Positions 33,260 through 41,903 are shown, numbered from the stretch's first letter. The stretch is DNA of 43,152 nucleotides from an uncultured Acholeplasma sp. (GCA_937868795.1 CALMNM010000019.1:1-43152); one strand, 5' to 3'. Notes: generated from the sequence alone by a model not told the origin. Numbers and translations: made by a program.

Positions 33260-33893
33260 ATGCATTAGGACATTCATGTAAACCTTGATTAAATTGACCT
33301 CTTGATCCTTGTTGACCCTTGCCAAACATCTTCTTAAATTGATATGCCATATCATAACCTGCGCCGACTAAACGATCTCTTTGGAAAGCATTTAAGTGCT
33401 TTTGTGATGCTGCTTTAAGGGATTCAAAGACAGTGCGAACATCATCGGGAAGATTGGATTGTGCAAGGAATGTTTCATACATCGCGATGTTCGCCTTTTC
33501 AGCTTCAACACCGGTGGCTAGCGCACTTGAAATCGAATCGGGGACAACGACGGATGCTGCTGCATTGTTTTCAGGAACATCGATGCCATACGTTTCAAAT
33601 AAAGGTAACAATAAGTCGATATGTGTCTGTTCAGCGATGACGATTTTGCTAAATGGACGAACATCACCATAAACTGCTAGAATTTCTTCATACGTTGCCT
33701 TCGCTAAATATTCATCTAAAATCGCATACGTCAACATACTTTCAATCGTGTATTCACCTGAGGTGTCATCGACTTCAAGAATCGAACTATTGACTTCGTT
33801 GATATCTTCAGATGCTGCACTCACACTGATTCCTACCACTAGGAATCCTACAAAAACAAGACTGACAAAACTTAATACAAACCATTTTTTCAT
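33258..33893 (-). CDS. Exported ferritin-like DUF2202 protein
   Basis: A 211-residue protein with a Sec signal peptide (cleavage probably after SVSA or SVSAA, residues 26-27). The mature part is a four-helix ferritin-like bundle of the DUF2202 family: E61 in LDEYLAKATYEE, GDVRPFSKI, E88-x-x-H91 (AEQTH), E130-x-E132 and H166. These could hold a di-metal site. Function is not established; metal or redox roles are inferred from the fold. No lipobox cysteine, so it is likely secreted or loosely held. AGGAGG lies before the ATG on the minus strand. Confidence 0.85.
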   Translation of the reverse strand: MKKWFVLSFVSLVFVGFLVVGISVSAASEDINEVNSSILEVDDTSGEYTIESMLTYAILDEYLAKATYEEILAVYGDVRPFSKIVIAEQTHIDLLLPLFETYGIDVPENNAAASVVVPDSISSALATGVEAEKANIAMYETFLAQSNLPDDVRTVFESLKAASQKHLNAFQRDRLVGAGYDMAYQFKKMFGKGQQGSRGQFNQGLHECPNA

Positions 33894-33960
33894 GTAGATT
33901 GCCTCCTTTGGCTTCTTAATTCACCAGTAATACCGTGTCATCGGTCATCTGATTGGTGTT

Positions 33961-34007
33961 ATGGGAAAAGATGGGATGTTTTTTTACGATATCCCACGAT
34001 TTCCCAT
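33961..34007 (+). promoter_or_regulatory. Phased inverted-repeat operator upstream of the dual-nuclease gene
   Basis: Two TGGGA copies (33962-33966, 33972-33976) face two TCCCA copies (33992-33996, 34002-34006). Start-to-start spacings are 10, 20 and 10 bases, one or two helical turns. The outer arms extend to ATGGGAA/TTCCCAT. It covers the -35 region of the following promoter, where no -35 consensus is seen. Confidence 0.6.
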
Positions 34008-34013
34008 GCTTCA

Positions 34014-34021
34014 TGTATAAT
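34014..34021 (+). promoter_or_regulatory. -10 box of the dual-nuclease gene
   Basis: TATAAT at 34016-34021, preceded by TG at 34014-34015. The -35 region is occupied by the inverted repeats. AGAGGTG serves the GTG start at 34041. Confidence 0.65.
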
Positions 34022-34040
34022 AAATGGTAGAGGTGAAAAG

Positions 34041-35894
34041 GTGAAAATATCCAAAACACGCTTTATCAATTACATCCGGTGCAATCGTTATCCATCCTTA
34101 GATGAAATCTATCGTGAAAAAAATAAAGCGGTGGTGGCTTTTTCTGAGGATCCCGAGCTTGATGAACTCATGAGTGAAGAAAACCGCGATAAAGTTCACA
34201 CGCTTATCCACCAAATGTATGAAATGCCTGAGGGTGAGGATAGTGAAGACGACGAAGAGGTAGATCTACTTAAGAAAGATGATCCTCAAATGGATACCAT
34301 GATGCCTTATTATCGTAAGATTGAAATGTTATCTGGGGACATCATTAAAAAGAAGTTTCAAGGCAATGTCATCTATTCGCTCAATACCTATGAACAAAAG
34401 CGCTTTGAATACGAAAAAGAGGGCTATCACTTTTATTGTTTCTTAGATGGCTATCAAGAAGATGATCAAACGGTTCGTATCTTTGAAGTCAAGGCAACGA
34501 CATCCAAGAAGTTTACTGCTTTAGAGTACAAAACTGACGAGAAAGAGAAAGCATCCGTATTTATTCCTTCTCCAGAAGGCATCTTGATGTTACAAGAAGA
34601 TCTGTTTGGACCCATTAATGATGCCTATCAAAAGAAAATCGATAAGCTTAAACAGCGTCTTACCAAAGAAGGACGCTACGTGTATGATATCGCCTATCAA
34701 CGCTATGTATTAACACACGCACTCAAGACGAAGAAGAATATTAAGTATTATCTTGTCGTTTTAAATGCGGACTATATTCATGATGGAGAAGTCGATAGCA
34801 ACCATGAACCCATCTATAAAGACGATATTGTAACGTTTATTGATGTGACATCACTTACCGAAAAGATGATGCCTATTCTCGAGATGGATACCGATACGGT
34901 AATTGCAAGACTCAATGAAATGAATGCCAATCCTGTTCCGTTAGGACCGCATTGTCAACGTAAGGACACAAGACAGTGTCTTTTCTATCCGATCTGCTAC
35001 AAGCATATTCCTGAATATAACAGCATCTTCACGTACATGGGATCTCATAATGGATTCAAAGATGAACAAAACATCAAGCATGATCGCTTTGAATTGATCA
35101 ACGAAGGGATTGTCAGTGCCTTAGATATTCCCAGAACTTGGATTACTCGTGAGAATAATGTGATCCAACGCGACGTGATGGAAACCGATGTTCCTTATTA
35201 TCATAAACAGAAAATTCAGACAGGAATCAAAGCACTCTCATACCCGATTTATCATCTTGACTTTGAAACTTTTCCTTGTCCACTCCCACGATTCCGTGGT
35301 GAAAAGCCTTATAGTCAATCCTTATTTCAATACAGTATTCACGTGGAAACATCCCCTGGCGTCTGTGATAAAAATGTCGATCATGCATCCTATATAGCTA
35401 CAGAGCATAAAGACTTAAGAGAAGATTTAATTAAAAACATGCTAGATGTGATTAAGCCTGATCATGGATCTATCCTCGTCTATAATCAATCCTTTGAACA
35501 AACAAGACTCAAAGAAATGGCTGAAGTTTTCCCGAAATATCGTGAAAGACTCCTTGATATGGTGGATCGCATGTTTGATCTCATGTATTTATTAAGAGGA
35601 AATCAGAAGTTATTTAAACGACTCGGCTTTGAAGAAGATGAAGCGAAGCGCATCAATTACTATCACAACAAACTCAATGGATCCTTCTCGATAAAAAAAG
35701 TTCTTCCCATCTTTAGTGATCTCACATATAAAGGGATGCCGATTGGAAATGGAACCGAAGCACTCGTCACCTATGCGCGTTTCCCAATAATGGATCAGCA
35801 AACCTTTGAAAAGAACTACAAAGACTTAGAAGAGTATTGTAAACAAGATACATGGGCGATGGTCAAGATTTTGGATGAATTGCGTCAAATATAA
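34041..35894 (+). CDS. DUF2779-like protein: Fe-S PD-(D/E)XK nuclease plus DEDD exonuclease-like domain
   Basis: A 617-residue protein with two apparent nuclease modules. The N-terminal half has D136 (LDGY) and E149-x-K151 (FEVKATT), a PD-(D/E)XK core. Cysteines C14, C305, C313 and C319 bracket it, the Cas4/AddB-like arrangement for a [4Fe-4S] cluster. The C-terminal half starts YHLDFETFP (D407, E409), has YNQSFEQTR (N482, E486) and ends YCKQDTWAM (Y599-xxx-D603), a DEDDy-type exonuclease pattern. Residues 60-90 form an acidic linker. GTG start after AGAGGTG. It is a single-gene unit with an unusual operator. The role may be DNA repair, RNA processing or defence; not known. Confidence 0.85.
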   Translation: MKISKTRFINYIRCNRYPSLDEIYREKNKAVVAFSEDPELDELMSEENRDKVHTLIHQMYEMPEGEDSEDDEEVDLLKKDDPQMDTMMPYYRKIEMLSGDIIKKKFQGNVIYSLNTYEQKRFEYEKEGYHFYCFLDGYQEDDQTVRIFEVKATTSKKFTALEYKTDEKEKASVFIPSPEGILMLQEDLFGPINDAYQKKIDKLKQRLTKEGRYVYDIAYQRYVLTHALKTKKNIKYYLVVLNADYIHDGEVDSNHEPIYKDDIVTFIDVTSLTEKMMPILEMDTDTVIARLNEMNANPVPLGPHCQRKDTRQCLFYPICYKHIPEYNSIFTYMGSHNGFKDEQNIKHDRFELINEGIVSALDIPRTWITRENNVIQRDVMETDVPYYHKQKIQTGIKALSYPIYHLDFETFPCPLPRFRGEKPYSQSLFQYSIHVETSPGVCDKNVDHASYIATEHKDLREDLIKNMLDVIKPDHGSILVYNQSFEQTRLKEMAEVFPKYRERLLDMVDRMFDLMYLLRGNQKLFKRLGFEEDEAKRINYYHNKLNGSFSIKKVLPIFSDLTYKGMPIGNGTEALVTYARFPIMDQQTFEKNYKDLEEYCKQDTWAMVKILDELRQI

Positions 35895-35901
35895 CGATTG
35901 A

Positions 35902-35932
35902 GCCACTCACAAAAAGGGTGGTTTAACCTTTT
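35902..35932 (+). terminator. Weak terminator-like hairpin after the dual-nuclease gene
   Basis: GCCACTC can pair with GGGTGGT (two G-U pairs) around a seven-base loop; the T-rich tail is interrupted. Confidence 0.35.
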
Positions 35933-35973
35933 ATAAAGCCATATCTTAAAATAGGAACTTTTCGTCTTATTCC

Positions 35974-36002
35974 TTGTATATTTTAAAAAATTAAACTATA
36001 AT
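35974..36002 (+). promoter_or_regulatory. Promoter of cysS
   Basis: TTGTAT (35974-35979), 17-base spacer, TATAAT (35997-36002). No T-box precedes cysS here. Confidence 0.75.
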
Positions 36003-36024
36003 AAAACAAGAAGGAGGCATGGCG

Positions 36025-37338
36025 ATGTTAACCATTTATAACTCACTCACGCAAACAATTGAACCTTTTCAACCCATAAACCCTAAGCGAGTGACCATGT
36101 ATGTCTGTGGACCCACAGTCTACGGCGACATTCATATCGGTAATGCGCGTCCTGTCATCTTTTTTGATGTAGTAAAACGCTATTTAAATTATCGTGGTTA
36201 TGATGTCTTATTGGTTTCTAACATCACCGATGTTGATGATAAAATCATCGATAAAGCGAAAGAACTCAAGATTCCTGAAGCAGTGATTACCAAAAAATAT
36301 ACAGATCACTGGATAAACATGTCACAAAGTTTAAATAGTGCACTTCCTGATGTGATGCCTAAAGCCACCGAATATGTCTCTTCGATGATTGAATATATTG
36401 CAGAACTCATTGAAAGAGGATATGCGTATGTCAGACCTTCAGGGGTTTATTTCAGGGTTTCCAAAGTAGCTGATTACGGAATTCTAAGTAAGCAAAACGT
36501 TGATGAATTAAATCAAGGTGTCCGTATTGAGCTTGAAAGCGATAAAGAAGATCCAAGAGACTTTTCCGTGTGGAAAACCACCGATGATGGACTTCATTTT
36601 GAAAGCCCATGGGGCATGGGTCGTCCAGGATGGCATACCGAGTGTGCCGTCATGAATCACGAAATTTTTGGTGGAGAAATCGACATTCATGGTGGAGGAT
36701 CTGACCTTAAGTTCCCACATCATGAAAACGAAATTGCGCAAACAAACGCCCATGATCATCATCATTTAGCACGCTATTGGATGCATGTCGGCAGACTTGA
36801 TGTCAACGATGTTAAAATGAGCAAATCTTTGGGTAATGTCACTTTAGTCAAAGATTTAATTGAAACGTACGATCCTTTAGCATTTCGTCTGCTTACGGTG
36901 AATCATCATTATCGTCAACCTATCAATTATAGTGATGAACTGATGGTGCAGTTTAGCAAGGAATATGATAAAATAAAACGAAGCCTTAAAAAAGCTTTTT
37001 TAACAATCTCCTTAGACAAGGCCTTTCGCTTGGAAACTGATGAAGCCATCATGAATTCATTCATTATGTGGATGGATGATGATTTCAACATACCAAATGT
37101 GATGACGCTCGTCTATGATCTCATCAAGATGATGAACAAAGAAAAAGATAGTACACGACTCGCAGTTTTATATCATAGTGCCCATGTGATCTTAGATATT
37201 TTAGGAATCATGCCACGCTATGAACTCACCGATGATACCTTGTTGTTATACCGTGCTTGGGAACAAGCAAGACACGAAAAAGATTATCAACGGGCCGATC
37301 AACTTAGAGAAAAACTATCAGAACGAGGATGGATGTAA
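36025..37338 (+). CDS. cysS: Cysteinyl-tRNA synthetase
   Basis: A 437-residue class I synthetase. MYVCGPTVYG gives zinc ligand C28, HIGN is at 37-40, C207 sits in WHTECAVM, the HHENE motif follows, and KMSKS is at 264-268. The zinc site that selects cysteine is therefore complete. AAGGAGG (36011-36017) is seven bases before ATG 36025; the ATG at 36019 is only one base from it. mrnC starts directly after the stop, as in B. subtilis. Confidence 0.97.
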   Translation: MLTIYNSLTQTIEPFQPINPKRVTMYVCGPTVYGDIHIGNARPVIFFDVVKRYLNYRGYDVLLVSNITDVDDKIIDKAKELKIPEAVITKKYTDHWINMSQSLNSALPDVMPKATEYVSSMIEYIAELIERGYAYVRPSGVYFRVSKVADYGILSKQNVDELNQGVRIELESDKEDPRDFSVWKTTDDGLHFESPWGMGRPGWHTECAVMNHEIFGGEIDIHGGGSDLKFPHHENEIAQTNAHDHHHLARYWMHVGRLDVNDVKMSKSLGNVTLVKDLIETYDPLAFRLLTVNHHYRQPINYSDELMVQFSKEYDKIKRSLKKAFLTISLDKAFRLETDEAIMNSFIMWMDDDFNIPNVMTLVYDLIKMMNKEKDSTRLAVLYHSAHVILDILGIMPRYELTDDTLLLYRAWEQARHEKDYQRADQLREKLSERGWM

Positions 37339-37725
37339 TTGAACGGACTAACTTTAGCTTATATTGGAGATAGTTATTATGAACATTCCATTCGAATGTA
37401 TTTGATCGGATTGAACCTTACTGATGTCAATGATCTCCATAAAAAGGCGATCAAATATACCTCAGGTGTCGCTCAAGCGAGTATTGTTAATCACTTGATT
37501 GAACAACAAGTCATTACCGAAGAAGAAATGGACTTCTTCAAACGAGGACGTAATGCTTCTGGCAAAGGCCGGGGGAATATGGATCCTAAAACCTATAGTC
37601 ACGCCACTGGATTTGAAGCGGTGATAGGTGGACTTATCTTAAAAGATAAAACACGCGCAGATGCGCTCATTATGAAAGCGATCGAATGGATCGAGAAAGG
37701 GGACACCCATGGAAAAAACGGTTGA
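37339..37725 (+). CDS. mrnC: Mini-ribonuclease 3
   Basis: A 128-residue Mini-III enzyme, an RNase III catalytic domain without the dsRNA-binding domain, that matures 23S rRNA in Bacilli. LAYIGDSYYEHSIR near the start carries the catalytic aspartate (D11) and ATGFEAVIGGL the catalytic glutamate. It begins with TTG directly after the cysS stop. GAGGATGGAT inside the end of cysS is the likely RBS. The N-terminus is some 15 residues shorter than in B. subtilis. It overlaps the ATPase gene by 17 bases. Confidence 0.93.
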   Translation: MNGLTLAYIGDSYYEHSIRMYLIGLNLTDVNDLHKKAIKYTSGVAQASIVNHLIEQQVITEEEMDFFKRGRNASGKGRGNMDPKTYSHATGFEAVIGGLILKDKTRADALIMKAIEWIEKGDTHGKNG

Positions 37726-40357
37726 TAAGAAACTTGTGACCAAACAAGATCAACAAGACCTTGAGTCACTGATTGACGATCAGGATGCTGATATCAAGCC
37801 CAAACGTCAAAAAGGACCTAAGACCATCATCAAAGAAGAACTTGTCACCATGAAGGGTGATCCTTTAGGACTGCACGTTCCCTTAGATGACGAACCTCAA
37901 GAAGCCATCAATGTGAAGAGCCGTGTTCGGTCTAAAGATGATATCGTCGTTGAACGGTATAATCCTGATGTAGAAAAAGGATTGACAACGGAAGAAGTCG
38001 AACTCAGACAGATGGCAGGACTCGCCAATGTCGGTGATTCGGGATCGACCAAATCGATTGCCAATATCATCAGAACCAATATTGTCACCTTCTTTAACTT
38101 TTTAAACTTTGCCATTGCCGCTTGGTTACTTTCCGTTAAGGCACACTTTACACAACTTTTCTTTATGGGTGTCATTACCGCCAATATCACGATTGGGATC
38201 ATCCAGGAAATTCGTGCGAAGAAGATGATCGATAAATTATCCTTGCTTACCGCACCAACAGCGATTGTCATCCGTGATGGATCCGAACTAGAAATCGCGG
38301 TTAGTGATGTAGTGATTGATGATATTCTGCATCTTTCCAGTGGAAAACAAATTCCAGCCGATGCTGTGGTTAGACAGGGATCCGTTGAAGTCAATGAATC
38401 TCTTTTGACAGGTGAATCTGATGCTATTATCAAGAAGAAGGGCGACACGCTTTATTCTGGATCCTTTGTTGTTTCAGGAAACTGTTTTGCCCAAGCAACA
38501 GCGGTTGGACATCAAATCTATATTCAAAAGTTAACCAATCAAGCGAAAAAATATAAAAAGCCTGAATCTGATTTATTAGGATCACTCAAAAAGATTATTC
38601 GCATCGTTGGGGCACTCATATTACCGATTGCTGCGACATTATTCTATTTGATGACCACCTACAATACCACCGGATTACAGTACAATGAAATTGTACAAAA
38701 AACCACCGGTGCGATGATTGGGATGATTCCTTCAGGACTCTTCCTTTTAACCTCTATGGCTTTAGCCGTTGGCGTCATTCGTTTAGCGCAGAACAACACA
38801 CTTGTACAAGAACTATACTGTATTGAAATGCTTGCACGTGTCGACACGCTCTGCTTAGATAAGACCGGTACGATCACCGATGGAACGATGACCGTGAAGA
38901 GTATTATCGAATATAAAAATGAAACGGGTATTCCACTTAAGAATATTGTTTCTGCGATGATCAATGCGCAAAATGACCCGAATTTGACCTCTGATGCCCT
39001 TGCAGAACGCTTTGGTACAGCGAAACGAATTCGTCATCGTGCACTCATTCCTTTCTCGTCTCAACGCAAATTTTCAGCGGTTCAATTTGATCGCTATGGG
39101 ACCTTTGTTTTAGGAGCACCTGAATTTGTTGTCAAACAAAACTATCATATTATCGCACGTGAAGTGGATAAGCAATCTCAAGAAGGTTATCGTGTCTTAG
39201 TCGTTGCTCACACTTCAGGTGATATTCAAGAAAATCAAGTGACTGGTGAAGTGATTCCCTTAGCACTGATTATGATTGAAGATACGATTCGTCCGGATGC
39301 AATTGATACGATTGACTACTTCAAGTCACACAATGTGGATGTCAAAGTCATCTCTGGGGATAACCCTGTGACCGTCTCACGAATTTCACAACGTGCAGGG
39401 ATCGCCAATGCAGATAAATATGTCTCTTTAGAAGGTATGCCCGATAAAGAAGTCGTTCGTTCTGCCTCACGCTTCACCGTCTTTGGACGTGTGTCTCCCC
39501 AACAGAAGAAACTATTAATTGAATCACTGAAAAACAATGGACGTACCGTTGCCATGACCGGTGATGGTGTCAATGATATTTTAGCCCTTCGTGAAGCGGA
39601 TACATCGATTGCGATGGCATCCGGTAGTGAAGCTGCACGTAACGTGTCTCACTTGGTGCTTCTTGATTCCAATTTCTCATCGATGCCTAAAGTCGTGAGC
39701 GAAGGAAGACGCGTGATCAATAATATTCAACGCGTATCAACCTTATTCTTAACGAAGACGATTTTCTCATTCTTACTCGCGATCGTCGCGATTATCCGTC
39801 AAGGGGTCTATCCCATTCAACCCAATCAGCTTATTCTTATTGACTATTTGGTCATTGGGATTCCTTCATTCTTCTTAGCATTAGAACCTAATAATAAACA
39901 AGTCAAGGGTAAGTTCTTGTGGAATATCCTAAAAGCAGCGCTTCCTGGGGCTTTAGTGGTCATGATCAACAGTTTGATCATCTTCGCTTTTGAGGGTCCT
40001 TTAGGTATGACAGCCAAGGTCACAGAAACCTTAATCGTGATTTCAGCCACTGTCGTTTCACTCACCGTATTATTTAGAGTGTCCACGCCATTTAATAAAC
40101 TTCGTCGGATCATATTCACCTCGATGGTGATTCTCTTCTTGTTCGGTATTTTCTTCATGCCAAACTTCTTCCAGTTTGTCCCAATCATTCCGAGCAGATT
40201 CTATGATTCTACAACGATTTTGGATGCACCTAGCATTTTATTACTTCTCGTTTTAGCTCAAGCGACGTACCCCATGATGCACGTCTTATCGAATCTTTAT
40301 GGTTGGATCAAGTTGTTCATCAAGACGGTTATTAACAAAATTGCCGATATTCAATAA
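37709..40357 (+). CDS. P-type cation ATPase, CtpE-like
   Basis: An 882-residue membrane cation pump. The actuator motif is LLTGES, the phosphorylated aspartate is D384 in DKTGTITDG, and the hinge motif is TGDGVND. The helix-4 segment MIPSGLFLLTSMALAVG lacks the CPC motif of heavy-metal pumps and resembles CtpE-type ATPases, for which calcium transport has been reported. The substrate is therefore uncertain. A charged N-terminal extension of roughly 110 residues precedes the first membrane helix (about 122). AAAGGGG lies before ATG 37709. It interrupts the usual mrnC-rlmB pair. Confidence 0.9.
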   Translation: MEKTVDKKLVTKQDQQDLESLIDDQDADIKPKRQKGPKTIIKEELVTMKGDPLGLHVPLDDEPQEAINVKSRVRSKDDIVVERYNPDVEKGLTTEEVELRQMAGLANVGDSGSTKSIANIIRTNIVTFFNFLNFAIAAWLLSVKAHFTQLFFMGVITANITIGIIQEIRAKKMIDKLSLLTAPTAIVIRDGSELEIAVSDVVIDDILHLSSGKQIPADAVVRQGSVEVNESLLTGESDAIIKKKGDTLYSGSFVVSGNCFAQATAVGHQIYIQKLTNQAKKYKKPESDLLGSLKKIIRIVGALILPIAATLFYLMTTYNTTGLQYNEIVQKTTGAMIGMIPSGLFLLTSMALAVGVIRLAQNNTLVQELYCIEMLARVDTLCLDKTGTITDGTMTVKSIIEYKNETGIPLKNIVSAMINAQNDPNLTSDALAERFGTAKRIRHRALIPFSSQRKFSAVQFDRYGTFVLGAPEFVVKQNYHIIAREVDKQSQEGYRVLVVAHTSGDIQENQVTGEVIPLALIMIEDTIRPDAIDTIDYFKSHNVDVKVISGDNPVTVSRISQRAGIANADKYVSLEGMPDKEVVRSASRFTVFGRVSPQQKKLLIESLKNNGRTVAMTGDGVNDILALREADTSIAMASGSEAARNVSHLVLLDSNFSSMPKVVSEGRRVINNIQRVSTLFLTKTIFSFLLAIVAIIRQGVYPIQPNQLILIDYLVIGIPSFFLALEPNNKQVKGKFLWNILKAALPGALVVMINSLIIFAFEGPLGMTAKVTETLIVISATVVSLTVLFRVSTPFNKLRRIIFTSMVILFLFGIFFMPNFFQFVPIIPSRFYDSTTILDAPSILLLLVLAQATYPMMHVLSNLYGWIKLFIKTVINKIADIQ

Positions 40358-40363
40358 AAAATG

Positions 40364-40383
40364 AGGCGCTAAAGGCGCCTTTT
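40364..40383 (+). terminator. Terminator after the P-type ATPase
   Basis: AGGCGC (40364-40369) pairs with GCGCCT (40375-40380), five-base loop, then TTTT. Confidence 0.8.
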
Positions 40384-40460
40384 CATTCGATTTTTCTGCA
40401 AGATCTTCCTTTATTGATGAAGAACCCTTGTGATATCTTTAGGATAAGGATGTGATCGTT

Positions 40461-41156
40461 TTGATTATTTACGGGAAAAATGTGGTGAAAGAAGCCATCT
40501 TTGCCAAACGAAAAATCTATCAACTCTATCTCGATGATCGCTTTAATGATCATCACTTTTTAGCATTTCTCAAAGATAAGAACATCTCGTATGTAAACAA
40601 GAACAAAGGAGAACTCAACAAGCTCTCCGATCAAAACCTTCATCAAGGTGTCGTCGCTGAGGTTGAGCCATATGCATACGCCGAACTCAATGATGTTCTA
40701 GATAAAAATAAACAACAACGTTTTATCATCTTGGATGGCATTGAGGATCCCCATAATTTAGGGGCGATCATGCGGACAGCAGAAGCCGTTAAACTCGATG
40801 GAATCATCATCAGTAAAAAGAATGCGGTTCCACTTAACGCGACGGTAGCTAAAGTCTCATCAGGAGCGATTGAACACGTGAAAGTCATCGCAGTGACCAA
40901 CATCAATCAAGTGATTCGTGAACTCAAGGATGCCTCTGTATGGGTTGTTGGTACCGATGGGCAAACCGATCAGACGTATGACGATTTACCAAAAAATGTG
41001 TCTCTTGCCATTGTGATGGGCAACGAAGGCGAAGGCATCCGTCCTCTGGTTAAACAAAACTGTGATATGCTCGTCAAAATCCCCATGTATGGCAAAATTA
41101 ATTCATTAAATGTGAGTGTTGCTGCAGCACTCATGATGTATAAAATGCTGGAGTAA
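40461..41156 (+). CDS. rlmB: 23S rRNA (guanosine2251-2'-O)-methyltransferase
   Basis: A 231-residue SpoU/TrmH-family knot methyltransferase. IIYGKNVVKEAI is the usual RlmB N-terminus. Knot motifs are LDGIEDPHNLGAIMRTAEA, IVMGNEGEGIRPLV and IPMYGKINSLNVSVAAAL. I prefer TTG 40461, because AAGGAT (40446-40451) directly touches the alternative GTG at 40452. No clear promoter was found in the ~75 bases upstream. It sits in the standard cysS-mrnC-rlmB-sigH order. Confidence 0.93.
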   Translation: MIIYGKNVVKEAIFAKRKIYQLYLDDRFNDHHFLAFLKDKNISYVNKNKGELNKLSDQNLHQGVVAEVEPYAYAELNDVLDKNKQQRFIILDGIEDPHNLGAIMRTAEAVKLDGIIISKKNAVPLNATVAKVSSGAIEHVKVIAVTNINQVIRELKDASVWVVGTDGQTDQTYDDLPKNVSLAIVMGNEGEGIRPLVKQNCDMLVKIPMYGKINSLNVSVAAALMMYKMLE

Positions 41157-41159
41157 ATC

Positions 41160-41666
41160 ATGATTTATGTGATGAACGATTATGAGTTGATCTATTTAAT
41201 TCAGTCTAATCTTGATGATAACGCACTGAATTTCATGTATCAAAAGTATTATCGTTTCATCTGGAAGTTGATTCATTTACTCGATATTGAGAAAAAAGAA
41301 CAGGAAGACTTTTATCAAGAAGGTATCCTTATGTTGCACAAAGCGATAAAGACCTTCAATGAAAAGTATAATAAAAGTTTCACGCGATACTTTGAGTTAA
41401 TTCTCAAAAGGCATTTTTATCAATTAAAACAATCGTTACCCAAGTATTATCTTTATGATCATACCGACTTTGTCAAAGATGTCGTCTATATCGAAGAATC
41501 TTTTGATCCCATCGATTTGCATTCACAGCTAGAACGTTTAGTTTATGAGAAGTATTTCATTCTGCAACAGTCGGTCACAAAGATTCAAGAAGATTCCAAG
41601 TATTCGCCCAAACAGATATATAATGCCATATACCGGATCAAGGATAAATATAAAAATATGGTATAA
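41160..41666 (+). CDS. SigH-like RNA polymerase sigma factor
   Basis: A 168-residue sigma-70 family protein. Residues 10-85 fit region 2 (FMYQKYYRFIWKLIHLL, EDFYQEGILMLHKAIKTF). The C-terminal VTKIQEDSKYSPKQIYNAIYRIKDKY fits a short region 4 helix-turn-helix. It lies between rlmB and rpmG-secE-nusG, exactly the place of sigH in B. subtilis, where it controls early stationary-phase and competence genes. Regulon here unknown; divergence from true SigH is high. TGGAG precedes the ATG. Confidence 0.85.
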   Translation: MIYVMNDYELIYLIQSNLDDNALNFMYQKYYRFIWKLIHLLDIEKKEQEDFYQEGILMLHKAIKTFNEKYNKSFTRYFELILKRHFYQLKQSLPKYYLYDHTDFVKDVVYIEESFDPIDLHSQLERLVYEKYFILQQSVTKIQEDSKYSPKQIYNAIYRIKDKYKNMV

Positions 41667-41678
41667 TGTGAGAGATAG

Positions 41679-41707
41679 TTGACTAAGTCAATCGTAAGTG
41701 TTAAAAT
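41679..41707 (+). promoter_or_regulatory. Promoter of rpmG-secE-nusG with palindromic -35 region
   Basis: TTGACT (41679-41684), 17-base spacer, TAAAAT (41702-41707). TTGAC-taa-GTCAA (41679-41691) is a perfect palindrome over the -35. Confidence 0.7.
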
Positions 41708-41720
41708 ACATTTGCGAATG

Positions 41721-41740
41721 ACCACAAGAGGTGGTTTTTT
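41721..41740 (+). promoter_or_regulatory. Terminator-like hairpin in the rpmG leader
   Basis: ACCAC (41721-41725) pairs with GTGGT (41731-41735) and is followed by T residues to 41740. The loop and 3' arm contain the AAGAGGTGG Shine-Dalgarno of rpmG, two bases before its ATG. It could end sigH transcripts or mask the RBS. Confidence 0.5.
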
Positions 41741-41741
41741 A

Positions 41742-41891
41742 ATGCGCGAGAAAATAATTTTAGTTTGTACGGAATGTCTAAGCCGTAATTACACAACAAC
41801 AAAGAATAAAACAACACAAAAAGAACGGATTGAAGTGACAAAGTATTGTCCCAAATGCAACAAGCATACCGTACACAAGGAAAGCAAATAG
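41742..41891 (+). CDS. rpmG: 50S ribosomal protein L33
   Basis: A 49-residue bL33. Zinc-ribbon cysteines are in CTEC and CPKC, with [23 protein letters not shown] characteristic of the family; this is the zinc-binding (C+) form. The start is ATG 41742 with RBS AAGAGGTGG; the longer frame would include the promoter. secE follows 12 bases later after GGAGG. Confidence 0.95.
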   Translation: MREKIILVCTECLSRNYTTTKNKTTQKERIEVTKYCPKCNKHTVHKESK

Positions 41892-41903
41892 GAGGCACAA
41901 CAT

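Noticed and set aside
37897-38448. 183-residue open frame on the minus strand
   Set aside because: Antisense shadow of the P-type ATPase, low complexity in composition, no RBS or promoter.
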